Part shown: positions 36,893 through 46,412 of the stretch, one piece after another | How positions within the stretch are numbered: the stretch's first letter is position 1 | Layout: the number at the start of each line of letters is the position of its first letter | Source of the DNA: UBA1672 sp050633505 | GTDB taxonomy: Bacteria; Pseudomonadota; Alphaproteobacteria; Micavibrionales; Micavibrionaceae | Direction of reading: 5' to 3' | DNA: 64,000 bases | NCBI GenBank assembly: GCA_050633505.1 | Contig: JBOEGQ010000013.1 | Coordinates: 252,540 to 316,539, forward strand | Notes under the pieces: model-generated | Told to the model about the DNA's origin: nothing | Seen by the model: only the letters and a program-made list of their open reading frames with translations | The model's database searches: none | Made by a program: the position numbers and the translations under genes

Positions 36893-37384
36893 ATGCGTAT
36901 TTTGTTTTTATTGGTAATGGGCATGTTTCTTTTCCCTTCTGTGGCGCATGCGGGAAAATGTCCGAAGTTGATCTTTGATCTTGAGGCGGGCACGATGAAT
37001 GGCCTTAAACCTACGGCCAGTCAGGATGAAATTGTGGCTGCAATCCCTTGTGTATCAAGTATAACGGAAGAGGGCTCTAAATTTAATCAGGGCGGTGGTG
37101 TCTTTTATTCCACGAAGAAGTTTTATGTTTATACTGCCGAGGATTATATGCAGATACGTGAGCGTTATTGGGGTAAGGTAACGCCGGATTTGGAAGAGGC
37201 CTCTCGCGATCGAGTTTTATCGCATTACGGTATGCCGAATGAAACGGCGGCGAAGGGTACGCGTATATATTATACAAAGCCATATGGCTGTTTACAGTTT
37301 ATGTTCGGTAAGGATGGTATTGTATCTCGAATCTCTATCCATAGCGTGTCATGCAAAGATGCGATTTTTCGGAAGCAATGGTAG
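36893..37384 (+). CDS. exported hypothetical protein (163 aa)
   Basis: The N-terminus is a signal peptide (MRILFLLVMGMFLFPSVAHA, cut before GKCPKL). The mature protein has four Cys (KCPK, IPCVSS, YGCLQF, VSCKDA), enough for two disulfides in the periplasm. The segment SQDEIVAAIPCVSSITEEG and the end FMFGKDGIVSRISI resemble the small bacterial SmpA/BamE-like fold in spirit only; I would not assign it. A GAGAGGAAG ribosome site precedes the ATG. The gene begins within 17 bp of the gapR terminator and converges on acs. Confidence 0.75.
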   Translation: MRILFLLVMGMFLFPSVAHAGKCPKLIFDLEAGTMNGLKPTASQDEIVAAIPCVSSITEEGSKFNQGGGVFYSTKKFYVYTAEDYMQIRERYWGKVTPDLEEASRDRVLSHYGMPNETAAKGTRIYYTKPYGCLQFMFGKDGIVSRISIHSVSCKDAIFRKQW

Positions 37385-37388
37385 TGTT

Positions 37389-39320
37389 TTATGCTTTCTG
37401 TCTTACCTGAATTAGGCCGTCAATTACAGTTGGATCAGCTAGGGTCGATATGTCACCCAAATCTTCAAATTCATTGGCGGCGATCTTTCGCAGAATGCGT
37501 CGCATGATTTTCCCTGATCTTGTTTTGGGAAGGGCAGGGGTAAAGGCAATGATTTCCGGTGTTGCTATCGGGCCTATGATCTCACGAACTTTGGCGATAA
37601 TTTCTGTTTTTAAGGTTGCTGTATCTGTGTTTGCATCTTCCATTAATGTGACATAGGCGAAGATACCCTGTCCTTTAATTTCGTGAGGGAATCCGACGAC
37701 GGCGCTTTCGGCGACGATGTGATGTTCGTTAATTGCGCTTTCAATTTCGGCTGTTCCCATGCGGTGACCGGAAACATTTAAAACATCATCGGTTCGTCCG
37801 GTGATCCAATAATAGCCATCGGCATCTCTGCGTGCGCCATCACCAGTGAAATAATATCCGTCAAAATCGGCGAAATATGTCTTTTCAAAGCGCTCAGGAT
37901 CGTTGTAAACGCCGCGCATCTGCCCAGGCCATGAATCTTCTATACACAGTGATCCTTGCGCCTCACCGTCAATTTTTTGGCCGTTATTGTCCAATAATGC
38001 GGGGCGTATACCAAAGAATGGCCGCGTGGCCGATCCGGGTTTTAAGTCAAAGCTAACCAATGGAGTTAGCATGTGACCACCTGTTTCAGTTTGCCACCAA
38101 GTGTCAATAATAGGGCAGCGATTCTCGCCAATGATATTGTGATACCATTCCCATGCTTCTTTATTTATAGGTTCGCCTACAGTTCCCAGAATACGCAGGG
38201 ACTTACGACTGGTTTTTTTAACCATATCATCCCCTGCGGCTAATAAAGCGCGAATAGCTGTCGGGGCGGTATAGAAGATGCTGACATTGTGTTTGTCAAC
38301 GACTTGCCATAGGCGAGATGCATCAGGATAATTCGGTACACCTTCGAATACGACACTGATCGCGCCATTTGCCAATGGGCCGTAGACGATATAGCTATGC
38401 CCTGTTATCCAGCCAACATCGGCAGTACACCAATAGACCTCGCCGGATTTGTAATCGAATACAGTTTCGTGGGTCAGGCTTGTGTACACCATATAGCCGC
38501 CAGTCGTATGCATGACGCCTTTTGGTGTGCCCGTAGACCCGGAAGTATACAAAATGAAAAGCGGATCTTCTGCATTCATTGGCTCACATGGGCATTCGCT
38601 ATCTTGTGCCTCTACAATATCGTGCCACCAAACGTCGGTGTCCTCATTCCATGTGATATCCCCGCCTGTACGTTTTAAAACCAAAACGGTATTTATACTG
38701 AGGCAGTCTTTGACGGCCTTATCCGTATTATCCTTTAAAGGAATTGTTTTATTACCGCGATAGGCTTCATCGGCGGTAATGACGACTTTTGCCTGACAAT
38801 CAATAATACGATTCTTCAGGCTTTCAGGAGAGAAGCCACCAAAAATAACAGAGTGTATTGCCCCGATCCTTGCGCAAGCCAACATGGCATATACGGCTTC
38901 GCAGACCATGGGCATATAAATGGCAACGCGATCGCCTTTTTTGACGCCGCGTTCTTTTAGGGCATTGGCAAGCTTGCAGACCTCTTCTTTTAGTTCACCA
39001 TATGTAACCTTATAGCTTTCCTCAGGATTGTTGCCCTCAAATATCAGAGCCGTTGAAGTCATCTTTTCTGGCAGGTGTCTATCGATACAATTATAGCAGG
39101 CGTTCAGTACACCATCTTCATACCATTTAATCGTAACAGGGGCAGTGAAGCTTGTATTTTTGATAATAGTTGGTTCTTCAAACCAGTCTATACGTCCGGA
39201 CATTTCCTTCCAGAAACCATCCGGGTCGTCGATGGATCGTTGGTACTGCGCGTGGTATTCTTTCTGCGTTACCTTTGCGTATTTGAGAATCTCTGCCGTT
39301 GGTTTTACGATGTCACTCAT
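37389..39320 (-). CDS. acs: acetyl-CoA synthetase
   Basis: A 643-residue AMP-forming acetate-CoA ligase of normal length. It has the adenylate-forming motifs LYTSGSTGTPKGVMHTTGGY (~residue 262), the DTWWQTETGG motif, the GRTDDVLNVSGHRMGTAEIE hinge, and the C-terminal PKTRSGKIMRRILRK with the catalytic Lys that is regulated by acetylation in this family. It activates acetate with ATP and CoA to acetyl-CoA. It is the last gene of the tsaD-gpsA-acs series, with a 22-bp gap after gpsA. Confidence 0.97.
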   Translation of the reverse strand: MSDIVKPTAEILKYAKVTQKEYHAQYQRSIDDPDGFWKEMSGRIDWFEEPTIIKNTSFTAPVTIKWYEDGVLNACYNCIDRHLPEKMTSTALIFEGNNPEESYKVTYGELKEEVCKLANALKERGVKKGDRVAIYMPMVCEAVYAMLACARIGAIHSVIFGGFSPESLKNRIIDCQAKVVITADEAYRGNKTIPLKDNTDKAVKDCLSINTVLVLKRTGGDITWNEDTDVWWHDIVEAQDSECPCEPMNAEDPLFILYTSGSTGTPKGVMHTTGGYMVYTSLTHETVFDYKSGEVYWCTADVGWITGHSYIVYGPLANGAISVVFEGVPNYPDASRLWQVVDKHNVSIFYTAPTAIRALLAAGDDMVKKTSRKSLRILGTVGEPINKEAWEWYHNIIGENRCPIIDTWWQTETGGHMLTPLVSFDLKPGSATRPFFGIRPALLDNNGQKIDGEAQGSLCIEDSWPGQMRGVYNDPERFEKTYFADFDGYYFTGDGARRDADGYYWITGRTDDVLNVSGHRMGTAEIESAINEHHIVAESAVVGFPHEIKGQGIFAYVTLMEDANTDTATLKTEIIAKVREIIGPIATPEIIAFTPALPKTRSGKIMRRILRKIAANEFEDLGDISTLADPTVIDGLIQVRQKA

Positions 39321-39342
39321 CTCTTCATATCCCCTTGGATCG

Positions 39343-40335
39343 TTACAGTTCGCGTCCCACAGGTCGATTCAACATGTCTTGCATGATATCGTCAAGGGAA
39401 AGTCCATCGTAGAGGCATTTATACACGGCAGTAGATATGGGCATATCGACCCGGTATCTATTGGACAATAAAGTGGCTGATTTTGCTGTGTGTACACCTT
39501 CTGCGACGGTATTGCGGGATTTTAGTATATCGTTTAAGGGAGTACCTCTACCCAGTTCATAGCCCAATGAAAAGTTTCTGGATGTGTGGGATGTACATGT
39601 CAGCATCATATCTCCAACACCGCATAGTCCCATAAAAGTTTCTTGTCTTCCACCCATGGCGATGCCAAGGCGGCTGATTTCTAACAGGCCTCTGGTGACG
39701 AGGCTGGCGCAGGCGCTTTGTCCCATTTCACGTCCGTGTGCGATACCGCATGCAATCGCAATAACGTTTTTAAGTGCTCCGGCGAGCTGTGTACCGATGA
39801 TGTCATCGGACAGGTAGGGACGGAATGTTGGTCGGGTTATTGCGGCTTGTATGACGGAGGCATCATTCTCTGTACCAGAGCAAGCCAATGTTGTCGCGGC
39901 AGGTTTTCCATCCGCGATATCTGTGGCGAAGTTAGGGCCGCTCATAACGGATACCGATATATTGGTTATAATTTCACCCAATATTTCGGTGGTTAATTTC
40001 GCAGTTTCTTGTTCAATACCTTTGGAGCATAAAACAAGTTTATGGTGTTTAGAGATATTGGGTTTCATCTCATGCAGGATAGTACGGAGCGCTTGTGTAG
40101 GGGTGACCATCAATATAATTTCGCCTTTAAGGGCGGTTTTGAGGTCGCTGGTGGCGTTTATATGGGGGCTTAGGGGGTAACCGCCCAGATATCTTTTATT
40201 CTCATTCTGGGCGTTTATTTCGCACGCATGGTCTTCAAAACGTGTCCATAGTGTTATCGGGGTGTTTGCACCTGCAAGAAGTTGAGCTAAGGCACTGCCC
40301 CATGCGCCTGCGCCTATGATACTGATTGAGGTCAT
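39343..40335 (-). CDS. gpsA: glycerol-3-phosphate dehydrogenase [NAD(P)+]
   Basis: This 330-residue enzyme reduces dihydroxyacetone phosphate to sn-glycerol-3-phosphate for phospholipid synthesis. It shows the N-terminal nucleotide motif IGAGAWGSALAQLLA, SGPNFATDIADGKPAA and the active-site Lys in QLAGALKNVIAIACGIAHG, followed by GLGDMMLT-type loop CGVGDMMLTCTS. It lies 17 bp downstream of tsaD, a pairing common in alphaproteobacteria. The length is typical. Confidence 0.97.
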   Translation of the reverse strand: MTSISIIGAGAWGSALAQLLAGANTPITLWTRFEDHACEINAQNENKRYLGGYPLSPHINATSDLKTALKGEIILMVTPTQALRTILHEMKPNISKHHKLVLCSKGIEQETAKLTTEILGEIITNISVSVMSGPNFATDIADGKPAATTLACSGTENDASVIQAAITRPTFRPYLSDDIIGTQLAGALKNVIAIACGIAHGREMGQSACASLVTRGLLEISRLGIAMGGRQETFMGLCGVGDMMLTCTSHTSRNFSLGYELGRGTPLNDILKSRNTVAEGVHTAKSATLLSNRYRVDMPISTAVYKCLYDGLSLDDIMQDMLNRPVGREL

Positions 40336-40352
40336 GTTTTTCTCGTAATGGT

Positions 40353-41435
40353 TTAAGCTTTTACCCCTGCACCATGGCGCGGTTCCGCGTGCGGGTCAAG
40401 CGGCCAGCGCGGTCTGGCTTTAAAATCCAGAGGATCATTTTGCCCGCGTTGCAGGCGTTCCAATCCTGCCCATGCGATCATGGCCCCGTTATCACCGCAT
40501 AAAGACAGGGGGGGGGCGCTGATGGTCATGCCGTATTGCTGTGTAAGTGTATCAAGTTCTTTTCGGATGGTTTGATTGGCTGATACACCGCCGCAAATCA
40601 CAAGCGTGGGTGTTTTGGCTTGTTGTCCGTATTCCGATAAGAAGCGCTGTATCGCGTTTTCGACTCTATCGGACAGTATTTTGGCTGTTTTTAATTGAAA
40701 GGCATATGCCAATTCGGTGATATCCGCGCGGTTTAATGTATCACCCGGCAGGTGCTCTACATGGTTACGTACAGATGTCTTCAGGCCGGAAAATGAAAAG
40801 TCGCAGTTCTTACGTCCTTTTAGCGGAGACGGAAGGGGGAAACGTTCAATGGCTTGGTCCGGTGTTTGGCATTCTTTCGCAAGTTTCTCTACGTTTGGAC
40901 CACCGGGATAGGGTAATCCCATAAGTTTCGCGGATTTGTCGAAACATTCACCGACGGCATCATCCAATGTGGTTCCCCATCGTTTATAAACACCGACATC
41001 TTCTGCGACTAGAATTTGTGTGTGTCCGCCCGAAACCAAAAGGACAAGGTAGGGGAATTCAATGTTATCAGCCAGCCGTGCGGTTAGGGCATGCCCTTCT
41101 AGATGGTTAATCCCTAAAAACGGAATGTTTCTGGATGCGGCGATGGCTTTTGCGCTCATCATGCCGATCATGACACCACCAATTAGGCCCGGGCCACAGG
41201 TTGCGGCAACCCCATCCAAATCATCGAATGTCATATTTGCATCATAAAGAGCGGCTTTGATCACGTGGTCTATATGCTCTAAATGCGCCCGTGCGGCAAT
41301 CTCCGGGACGACACCGCCATAAACGCGGTGTTCTTCCAGTTGACTCAACACGATATTGGAGAGTATGTCTCTTTTATCGTTTACAATTGCCGCGGCCGTT
41401 TCATCGCAGCTTGTTTCGATGCCTAGAATATTCAT
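40353..41435 (-). CDS. tsaD: tRNA N6-adenosine threonylcarbamoyltransferase TsaD
   Basis: A 360-residue Kae1/Qri7-family protein with GIETSCDETAAAIV at the start, VAATCGPGLIGGVMIG, the metal-binding INHLEGHALTARL, LLVSGGHTQILVAE and ICGGVSANQTIRKEL. With TsaB and TsaE it installs t6A at position 37 of ANN-decoding tRNAs. Its start is only 26 bp from the divergent hemC start. It leads the tsaD-gpsA-acs unit. Confidence 0.97.
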   Translation of the reverse strand: MNILGIETSCDETAAAIVNDKRDILSNIVLSQLEEHRVYGGVVPEIAARAHLEHIDHVIKAALYDANMTFDDLDGVAATCGPGLIGGVMIGMMSAKAIAASRNIPFLGINHLEGHALTARLADNIEFPYLVLLVSGGHTQILVAEDVGVYKRWGTTLDDAVGECFDKSAKLMGLPYPGGPNVEKLAKECQTPDQAIERFPLPSPLKGRKNCDFSFSGLKTSVRNHVEHLPGDTLNRADITELAYAFQLKTAKILSDRVENAIQRFLSEYGQQAKTPTLVICGGVSANQTIRKELDTLTQQYGMTISAPPLSLCGDNGAMIAWAGLERLQRGQNDPLDFKARPRWPLDPHAEPRHGAGVKA

Positions 41436-41461
41436 GAACGTAAGATGTAAAGCTGAGGGCT

Positions 41462-42418
41462 ATGACTGTCAAACCAGAATATAAAATACCTGAGAAAATT
41501 GTAATTGGGACACGTGGTTCTCCCTTGGCGCTTGCGCAGGCAAATATGGTGAAGGATATATTGGATAATACCGGATATAATATTGCGGTATCCCTTAGGA
41601 TTATCAAGACATCTGGCGATTGGAGGCCTGAAGATGGTGAGGTGCGTTTGGAGGCACTTGCTGGAGGGAAAGCACAATTTGCAAAAGAGATTGAAGAGGC
41701 GCTTTTGGCAGGAGAAATTGATATGGCTGTGCACTCTATGAAGGATATGGAAACGGTTTTACCTGATGGTCTGGTTATTCCCTATATGTTGCCCAGAGAG
41801 AATGTTAGGGATGCGTTTCTGTCCAATAAAGTCCGAAAAATATCTGATTTACCAATGGGTTCTGTTGTCGGGACGACGAGTGTGCGCAGGCAGGCGTTTC
41901 TACTCCACCAACGTCCTGATCTACAGGTGGTGCCGTTTCGGGGAAATGTGCAGACCCGTATTGATAAGATGAAGAGTGGGCAGGTGGATGCAACTTTTCT
42001 TGCCTGTGCAGGATTAAACCGATTGGGTTTGGCAGATGAGATCTCTTCTGCATTATCTGTTGATGAGATGTTGCCTTCTGTCGGGCAGGGGGCGGTTGGT
42101 ATAGAGGTTAGAGAAGATGCACTGCAGGGATTATCCTTTTTTAGCCAATATTCCTGTTTTAATACATGTGTTTGTGTTAACTGCGAGAGAGGTGTTCTTA
42201 GGGCTCTTGGTGGAACGTGTCATACACCTGTTGGTGTTTATGCCTGTTGGAATGATGGTGAAATACATCTGAGGGTGAAGGTCGTTTCGCCGGATGGTAC
42301 CTCTATGTGGAGTGAAGATGTGCGTGCCAATATATCGAATGTTGAAGAGGCAACGGCATTTGGTGAAGAGATTGGTCGGCAGTTAAAATTAAAGGTACCG
42401 GAAGGCATTCTGAATTAA
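41462..42418 (+). CDS. hemC: hydroxymethylbilane synthase (porphobilinogen deaminase)
   Basis: The 318-residue enzyme polymerises four porphobilinogens to hydroxymethylbilane. Visible motifs are IGTRGSPLALAQANMV, KTSGDWRPEDG, the catalytic Asp region MAVHSMKDMETVLPDG, GTTSVRRQAFL, LPSVGQGAVGIEVR and the cofactor-attachment Cys in LRALGGTCHTPVGVYA. Divergent tsaD and the following hemD, mitofilin-like and hemY genes form the standard alphaproteobacterial arrangement. Confidence 0.97.
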   Translation: MTVKPEYKIPEKIVIGTRGSPLALAQANMVKDILDNTGYNIAVSLRIIKTSGDWRPEDGEVRLEALAGGKAQFAKEIEEALLAGEIDMAVHSMKDMETVLPDGLVIPYMLPRENVRDAFLSNKVRKISDLPMGSVVGTTSVRRQAFLLHQRPDLQVVPFRGNVQTRIDKMKSGQVDATFLACAGLNRLGLADEISSALSVDEMLPSVGQGAVGIEVREDALQGLSFFSQYSCFNTCVCVNCERGVLRALGGTCHTPVGVYACWNDGEIHLRVKVVSPDGTSMWSEDVRANISNVEEATAFGEEIGRQLKLKVPEGILN

Positions 42419-42445
42419 TTTTCTCTGCCTTATGGAGATGTAGCA

Positions 42446-43183
42446 ATGAGCAGAAAAATAATTATTACCAGACCAATTGAGCAAGGAAAAATCTTTGTTG
42501 ATACCTTGAATACGCGATTAGGGATGAAGGCCGAGGATTTCATTCTTTGCCCTGTGATGACGATCATTCATGATATGGCAAATATTCCATCTTCTGATTC
42601 TTATGATGCCCTTATATTAACGAGCGTTCATGCCGTGCATTCTGTTCGGGATAATCACGAGGTTCTAAGTAAGCCATGCTATGTTGTGGGACAGGCATGC
42701 GGCGATGCTTTTGAAAAGGCCGGTGGAACGAATATTGTTTCTATTACATCGACAGTTCATGATTTGGTCAAAGTCATAGAAAAAAGCCATAATCAGTCCT
42801 TTTTATATATCCGAGGGAGGGATATATCCCTAGATATCAAGGAGGTGCTGAAGCCATTGGGGAAAAACGTTGATGAGGCTATATCCTATAATGCCCAGGA
42901 AAATGACCAAATGTCTTCAGATGTTGTGACTGAAATTCTAAAACACCGAATTGGCGCTGTAACATTATTCTCAAAACGCACAGCGCATCTTTTCTATACC
43001 TATATAAAGCAAGCAGAGCTTACCTCCCATTTAGAGGGTGCGAATATACTTTGTTTGAGCAATGCCATTGCACAATTCGTATCTGAGGTTCAGGGCAAGA
43101 ATGCTTCGGATCATGTCTATGTTGCCCAGACACCGGATATGCAGGGAATGATTGATTTGATAGATCGCTTTGGTGTAGCTTGA
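42446..43183 (+). CDS. hemD: uroporphyrinogen-III synthase
   Basis: This 245-residue protein has the weakly conserved HemD fold of two Rossmann-like halves: IITRPIEQGKIFVDTLN at the start, YDALILTSVHAVHSV (~55), CYVVGQACGDAFEKAG (~80), FLYIRGRDI and VTLFSKRTAHLFYTYI. It closes and inverts ring D of hydroxymethylbilane. Sequence identity in this family is always low, so the position 27 bp after hemC is strong support. A GGAGATG ribosome site precedes the ATG. Confidence 0.93.
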   Translation: MSRKIIITRPIEQGKIFVDTLNTRLGMKAEDFILCPVMTIIHDMANIPSSDSYDALILTSVHAVHSVRDNHEVLSKPCYVVGQACGDAFEKAGGTNIVSITSTVHDLVKVIEKSHNQSFLYIRGRDISLDIKEVLKPLGKNVDEAISYNAQENDQMSSDVVTEILKHRIGAVTLFSKRTAHLFYTYIKQAELTSHLEGANILCLSNAIAQFVSEVQGKNASDHVYVAQTPDMQGMIDLIDRFGVA

Positions 43184-43312
43184 TTATATAAGCATAAGGC
43201 CTTTGGGGAAAATTAGAAAAAAACAGACATTGCTTTTGTTTGTCTGTGCCTGCTTATGCTATTTGAATATATGTTGTTATATGAGATGAACTGAAAAAAG
43301 GGTGAAGCGAAT

Positions 43313-44974
43313 ATGAGCGCGTCAAAGAAGCAACCAATCGAAAACGCAGTGGAGATTATAGAGGCCTTTGGTGGTTTACGTCCGATGTCTTCGAAAATCG
43401 GAGTTGCTGTAACAACGATTCAGGGTTGGAAGAAGCGCGGTGTGATTCCCGCATCTCGTAAAGAAGCAATTCTGCAGGCTGCGCAAGATCACGATATTGA
43501 TCTGTCTAAAGTTTTCGATGATGCACCATCCCCACAGAATCAAGAAGCCGATGCCTCGAAGGATGATGAGGTTCTTATAGAAGATGCGGTTGAAGATACG
43601 CAGGCAGATAATGATTCCGATGAAATATCAGATGTGCAAAGTGGTGATGCGAATGATAAGAAGGAGGCGGATGTTGCAGAAGTGACCGAGATCGCCTCTG
43701 TTCCGCCCGTGTCTGAACAAGCGGAAACCACACAGAGAATATCTGCATCAAAGGCGAACGAATTTCGTGCATCCCCGAAACCGTCATCTGATAAAAACTT
43801 TACCGAGTTGGCCATTGAAACGGAAAATAGAGCTGTTACGAAAAGTGCTTTAATTGCCGCAGTGATGGTTGTTGTTGTCCTTGTCGCAATTGTTGCAACG
43901 CTTTGGCCGGATTATAAAGAGTTTGATGAGCACGGTATGCGCTTATCAACGGTGGAAGACGATGTGTCTGATATCAAAAACCAGCAAGCTATGTTTAAGG
44001 GGTTGGTACCGGAAAACTGGGAAGAGCAGCTCGAATCGCTTCAAAAACAGGTTAATGATGCGGGTAAAGCCGTGGGTGAAACGGTCGAGACCGTACAATC
44101 TGTATCACAGGACATTATGAATGGTGAATTGATGACAGGTGACCTTGAGGAACGTGTTGTACAATTGCAAACCTATGTTTCTGAGTTAACCGGGAATGAG
44201 GGCGTGACTCATCTTATGGATCGTTTCGATGCAATGCGTCAGAATGTTATGGGGCAGGAAACGTTGAACGAAACGATGACACATCTTTCAACATTAATGG
44301 CAGGTTCGAATAAAACCGATGAAGGACAGGTCAACGCGATGTTAGATACAGCGCGTAGTGAGAATGGTGCGCTGAGTACAACATTTGAAGGTGTACCAAA
44401 GAATGAGTTAAAGGCGGCAACAATGTTGTTTGCCTTAACACAGGTACGTTCGGCGCTTAACCGTAAGGATGATGCGTTTGATGGGGATCTTGAACTCTTG
44501 ATGGGAATGGTTGGAGAAGAGAATGTTGAGTTGCGTTCGTCTTTAGAGAAGCTTGCCCCGCATTCTAAATCCGGGGTTTTATCGGCAGAAGGTTTGAAAT
44601 CAGAATTCCAAAGCGTTGCCGGTGATGTCGTGGCTGCTTCATTACGAGGAGAGGATGTATCCTTTGGTGAGCAAATGTCAGCAAGAATGAATGATATCTT
44701 GAAAGTTGAAAAGGACGGGGAACTGGTTACGGGAACTGAAACGCAGGCAACAATGAATAAAGCAGAGCAGATGGTTATGGAAGATAAGTTTTCTGAAGCG
44801 ACATCTTATTTGAAAGATCAATTGAGTGCAGGTGAGTTGGCACCGTTAAGACCGTGGATGGAGAAGGTTGAAGGTGTTCTTGCCTCTCAACAAGTGAAGG
44901 ATGCAATTGAGCAGGCAATTGATTTTAGCTCTGGTGAAGGGTTTCTTGGTGGTGCTCAGATCTTGACTGAGTGA
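43313..44974 (+). CDS. mitofilin/Mic60-like inner-membrane protein with N-terminal HTH-like domain
   Basis: A 553-residue protein in the position of alphaproteobacterial Mic60 (between hemD and hemY). Layout: a ~65-residue N-terminal helix-turn-helix-like domain (AFGGLRPMSSKIGVAVTTIQGWKKRGVIPASRKEAIL); an acidic disordered linker (~70-180); one membrane helix (ALIAAVMVVVVLVAIVATLW, ~183-203); a coiled-coil periplasmic part; and a C-terminal mitofilin-like helical domain (from ~380, AATMLFALTQVRSALNRKDDAF). Mic60 shapes inner-membrane structure and contacts outer-membrane proteins. An AGGGTGA ribosome site supports the start. The HTH-like head is unusual for the family. Confidence 0.85.
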   Translation: MSASKKQPIENAVEIIEAFGGLRPMSSKIGVAVTTIQGWKKRGVIPASRKEAILQAAQDHDIDLSKVFDDAPSPQNQEADASKDDEVLIEDAVEDTQADNDSDEISDVQSGDANDKKEADVAEVTEIASVPPVSEQAETTQRISASKANEFRASPKPSSDKNFTELAIETENRAVTKSALIAAVMVVVVLVAIVATLWPDYKEFDEHGMRLSTVEDDVSDIKNQQAMFKGLVPENWEEQLESLQKQVNDAGKAVGETVETVQSVSQDIMNGELMTGDLEERVVQLQTYVSELTGNEGVTHLMDRFDAMRQNVMGQETLNETMTHLSTLMAGSNKTDEGQVNAMLDTARSENGALSTTFEGVPKNELKAATMLFALTQVRSALNRKDDAFDGDLELLMGMVGEENVELRSSLEKLAPHSKSGVLSAEGLKSEFQSVAGDVVAASLRGEDVSFGEQMSARMNDILKVEKDGELVTGTETQATMNKAEQMVMEDKFSEATSYLKDQLSAGELAPLRPWMEKVEGVLASQQVKDAIEQAIDFSSGEGFLGGAQILTE

Positions 44975-45032
44975 TAGCAGGGCCGCATTTGTAATAATGT
45001 TTTCGGCAAATAGTTTTACAGAAAGATAAAAT

Positions 45033-46403
45033 ATGATACGTGCGTTGTGGGCTTTGGTTAAAATTGCAATTGTTGTCGCGGTTGTTGTTTGGCTTGCGGA
45101 GAATCCCGGATCAATCACAATAGATTGGCTGGATTATAAATTAACGTTTCATGTTGGATTCTTTTTGCTTTGTATGCTGGTTGTTGTTGTGCTTGGCATT
45201 ATTATCTTCAGCCTTATTAAATATGTCTTGGATTTACCGAAAAATATGACCCGTTATCGGGATATGACGCATAAGGAAAAAGGGCTTAAGGCGCTTACCA
45301 TCGGGTTGGCTGCGGTTGCAGCAGGAGATGGTAAATCTGCGGCGTATCAGGCCGTACGTGCAAGAAAATTTCTGCAAGATGATGAGGCTCTCCCGAAACT
45401 GCTTGAGGCACAAGCTGCTCGTTTGCAGGGGAAGGAAATGGATTCTACCCGCATGTTTATTGAGTTGATGGATAATAAGGATGCGGCGTTTCTCGGTGTG
45501 CGGGGTCTTTTGCAATCTGCACTTGATTGCGGCGATTATAAAGGCGCGCTTGAGCTTGGTTACCGTGCATTGGAAGAGCAGCCAAAGCAAGGGTGGATTC
45601 TGTGTATTGTTTACGACCTTGAGATTCGTGCACGCCAATGGGCCGCGGCGCGTAAGGTTTTATACCGTGCGGAGAAAGCAGGCGCGATTGCGGTTAATAA
45701 GGCGAATAGTGATCGTGTGGCTATGTATCTGGCTGAGGCAGAGCAGGCACAGCAAAACGGACAGGAAGAGGTTTATTTCAGGTGCTTGAATAAGGCCTTT
45801 AAAGTTGATGAAAACTTTATTCCAACTGTTTTAAGATTGGCGCAAATGTATTTGGATCGTAATAAGCGCAAAGCGGCTGTTTCTATGATTAAAAAGGCAT
45901 GGAGATATCGCCCTCATCCCGGTTTGGTCGCTCTATGGGATGCGGCATGCCCACCAGTCAGAGAGAATGATACAATGGCGCGTGTACATTGGTTTGAAAA
46001 GCTCTTGGCATTAAACCCTGAGAGTGTGGAAGGGTTGCAGGCGCTCGCCGGTGTTATGATTGAGCAGGGATTATGGGGTGAGGCGCGTAAATATCTTGAT
46101 CGGGCAGAGGGCATTCGTCCAAATGTTTATCTCTATAAGATGTATGCCCGTCTTGAGGAGCGTGCAACGCATGATGATATGGCGGTACGTTCGTGGCTTG
46201 AAAAGGCGGCAGATGCCCCGCGAGAGCGCGTCTGGATTTGCGCGGAGACCGGGCGTATGTATGAGGATTGGTCGCCCATCTCTGATCAGGGATTGTTTAA
46301 CACAATTATTTGGGACTTCCCGCAAGGCCGTAATGTCAGTTCAATGCTCTTAGGTGCTAATCATCAGGGATCTACGCCGTTAATTGATGCTCCGCGTGGA
46401 TAG
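45033..46403 (+). CDS. hemY: HemY-like TPR protein
   Basis: A 456-residue protein with two N-terminal membrane helices (ALWALVKIAIVVAVVVWLAENPG and VGFFLLCMLVVVVLGIIIFSLIKYVLDLP), which form the HemY N-terminal domain. A TPR-rich C-terminal region follows (for example ALELGYRALEEQPKQGW and LLALNPESVEGLQALAGVMIEQGLWGEARKYLDRAE). It belongs to the HemX/HemY group linked to tetrapyrrole synthesis genes by context. The biochemical role is unsettled; it is not the Bacillus protoporphyrinogen oxidase of the same name. Last gene of the hemC-hemY unit. Confidence 0.9.
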   Translation: MIRALWALVKIAIVVAVVVWLAENPGSITIDWLDYKLTFHVGFFLLCMLVVVVLGIIIFSLIKYVLDLPKNMTRYRDMTHKEKGLKALTIGLAAVAAGDGKSAAYQAVRARKFLQDDEALPKLLEAQAARLQGKEMDSTRMFIELMDNKDAAFLGVRGLLQSALDCGDYKGALELGYRALEEQPKQGWILCIVYDLEIRARQWAAARKVLYRAEKAGAIAVNKANSDRVAMYLAEAEQAQQNGQEEVYFRCLNKAFKVDENFIPTVLRLAQMYLDRNKRKAAVSMIKKAWRYRPHPGLVALWDAACPPVRENDTMARVHWFEKLLALNPESVEGLQALAGVMIEQGLWGEARKYLDRAEGIRPNVYLYKMYARLEERATHDDMAVRSWLEKAADAPRERVWICAETGRMYEDWSPISDQGLFNTIIWDFPQGRNVSSMLLGANHQGSTPLIDAPRG

Positions 46404-46412
46404 AGTAGTGGC

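Noticed and set aside
43200..43260. ACAGACA/TGTCTGT hairpin between hemD and the mitofilin-like gene, considered as a terminator
   Set aside because: There is no T run after the stem, and the heme genes appear to continue as one unit.
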